A stretch of DNA of 5,888 nucleotides, taken from the NCBI GenBank assembly GCA_026387085.1, contig JAPLMK010000070.1, positions 1-5,888 of the forward strand. Reading direction: 5' to 3'. The translations under genes were made by a program, and so were the position numbers. A model generated the notes under the pieces. The model was not told the DNA's origin. It ran no database searches and was given only the letters and a program-made list of their open reading frames with translations. Origin of the DNA: Candidatus Omnitrophota bacterium (GTDB lineage: Bacteria > Ratteibacteria > UBA8468 > MWAK01). Positions 4,929-5,888 of this stretch are shown one piece after another (the first letter of the stretch is position 1; each line of letters begins with the position of its first letter).

Positions 4929-5888
4929 TTATTTTACTGCCTTGACCATCGCCCTGTAAAGGTTCGCGTAAGCAAGGACCATCTTCTCCTGCGAATATTC
5001 ATGCTCGGCCCTTAACCTTCCCCGGTTACCCATCTCCAGCCGCTTCTGCGGATTACCGGAAAGTTCCATCAGCCCGACGGCAATCTGCTGAGGATTAGCC
5101 GGCGCTACCAGAAAACCTTCGCAACCGTCGCTCATCACTTCCGGAATTCCGGAGACCGCGGTCGCTACCACCGGAAGCCCGTAGGAAAGCGCTTCCAGAA
5201 GCGCTACCGGCATCCCCTCCCACAAAGAAGGCATCACGAAAAGGTCAAGTCCGGAATAGAAGGCCGACAAGTTCTTCTGAAATCCAAGAAAAAATACCTT
5301 CCGGGAAATTCCCAGGCGCCGGCTGAACCTCTCCAGCGTCTTGCGCAGCGGTCCTTCGCCGGCAATCAAAAGTTTCGCTTCCGGATATTTCAGCGCCACC
5401 TCCCGGAAAGCCGGCAGGAGATACTGGTAACCCTTGGGAGGCCGCAAATTACCGGCGGAACCGATTAAGAGCGCCTCGCCGGAAAACCCCAGCATTTCCC
5501 TCGCCTTGTCTTTCGGAATCACGGCGGCCAACGGAACGCCGTTGGGAATAACCATAACCTTCTCCGGCGCCAGCCCCACCCGCCGCATCAGCATTTTGCG
5601 CCCCGACTCGCTGTTGCTCACCATAATGCGGCTGCACGGCATCGTTATCCGGTCAAGCAGGTTGTGGCAGGGACGGCGCCCGTAGTCAGTGGAACGCTGG
5701 CTTCCGATTCGCACCGGCACATTAGCCAGCCAGCCCACCACACGGCCCAGGTTATTTGCCTGAAAAAGAAAAGTGTGGATGATATCAAACCGATTTTTCA
5801 GCAGAAAACGAAACAAGCGCAAGGGCGCCAGAAATCCGTTCAACCGGCTCCTGATTCCCAGCGTATCGGCGCCTATCCCGGAAGCGCG
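4929..5888 (-). CDS. Family-4 type glycosyltransferase, 5' end beyond window
   Basis: The frame is open from the right edge to TAA at 4929, giving the last 319 residues; only the first part of the N-terminal domain is missing. GT-B features are in order: the end of the acceptor-side domain with RFDIIHTFLFQANNLGR (fragment residues 33-49), the hinge with VIPNGVPL (113-120), the start of the donor domain GSAGNLRPPKGYQYLLPAF (143-161), LLIAGEGPL (173-181), and the nucleotide-sugar motif PSLWEGMPVALLEALSYGLP (220-239), where Glu224 and Glu232 form the E-x7-E pair. SGIPEV and GFLV follow as usual. It would move a sugar from a nucleotide-sugar donor to a glycan or lipid acceptor on the cytoplasmic side; the specific sugar cannot be read. 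A TTG at 5841-5843 is in frame but is internal. A link to the exbB run is not evident, as 213 bases of repeat separate them. Confidence 0.93.
   Translation of the reverse strand, partial: RASGIGADTLGIRSRLNGFLAPLRLFRFLLKNRFDIIHTFLFQANNLGRVVGWLANVPVRIGSQRSTDYGRRPCHNLLDRITMPCSRIMVSNSESGRKMLMRRVGLAPEKVMVIPNGVPLAAVIPKDKAREMLGFSGEALLIGSAGNLRPPKGYQYLLPAFREVALKYPEAKLLIAGEGPLRKTLERFSRRLGISRKVFFLGFQKNLSAFYSGLDLFVMPSLWEGMPVALLEALSYGLPVVATAVSGIPEVMSDGCEGFLVAPANPQQIAVGLMELSGNPQKRLEMGNRGRLRAEHEYSQEKMVLAYANLYRAMVKAVK

Noticed and set aside
4760..4929. Intrinsic terminator after the glycosyltransferase
   Set aside because: Strong hairpins are present downstream of the stop, but none is followed by a run of U on the minus strand.
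5841..5843. TTG as the glycosyltransferase start
   Set aside because: The frame stays open to the window edge with family-like sequence before the TTG, and a start here would lack most of the N-terminal Rossmann domain.

Overview
The window is one strand-coherent block: every gene I can support lies on the minus strand, in transcription order glycosyltransferase (5' end off the right edge), exbB, exbD, tonB, then a large secreted modular protein that runs off the left edge. The ExbB/ExbD/TonB trio implies a Gram-negative-type (diderm) cell with an energised outer membrane. The moderate GC content, long gaps filled with palindromic repeats, and a secreted protein with dockerin-like Asp/Asn loops resemble genomes of environmental lineages such as Planctomycetota- or Omnitrophota-type bacteria. 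That placement is only an impression; no marker gene is present to fix the phylum.

Right to left along the transcript. Positions 4929-5888 hold the C-terminal 319 residues of a family-4 type (GT-B) glycosyltransferase. The 213-base gap 4716-4928 is almost entirely repeat. exbB (4089-4715) has a good ribosome binding site. The gap 3941-4088 carries a second, partly identical copy of the same repeat. exbD (3512-3940) begins inside the outer edge of that repeat. The gap 3320-3511 carries a different repeat cluster with three half-units facing three inverted half-units. tonB (2651-3319) follows. The 250-base gap 2401-2650 is repeat-free and looks regulatory: a predicted sigma70-type promoter with a palindrome in its spacer, a long-range 11-bp stem, and a hairpin that would hold the start codon of the next gene. 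Positions 1-2400 encode 800 residues of an exported protein with a clear signal peptide and three or four diverged tandem modules.

Working model: exbB-exbD-tonB form a proton-motive-force-driven transducer reaching across the periplasm. The secreted protein lies directly downstream but seems to have its own promoter and leader, so it may be separately controlled. Whether it is a client of the TonB system is unknown; no TonB-dependent receptor is in the window.

The least ordinary signals are (1) the structured 5' leader of the secreted-protein gene, (2) a family of intergenic hairpins whose 9-base loops are conserved while their stems change with compensating bases, and (3) the nested, iterated TGTCAT ends of the repeats in all three gaps of the glycosyltransferase-exbB-exbD-tonB run.
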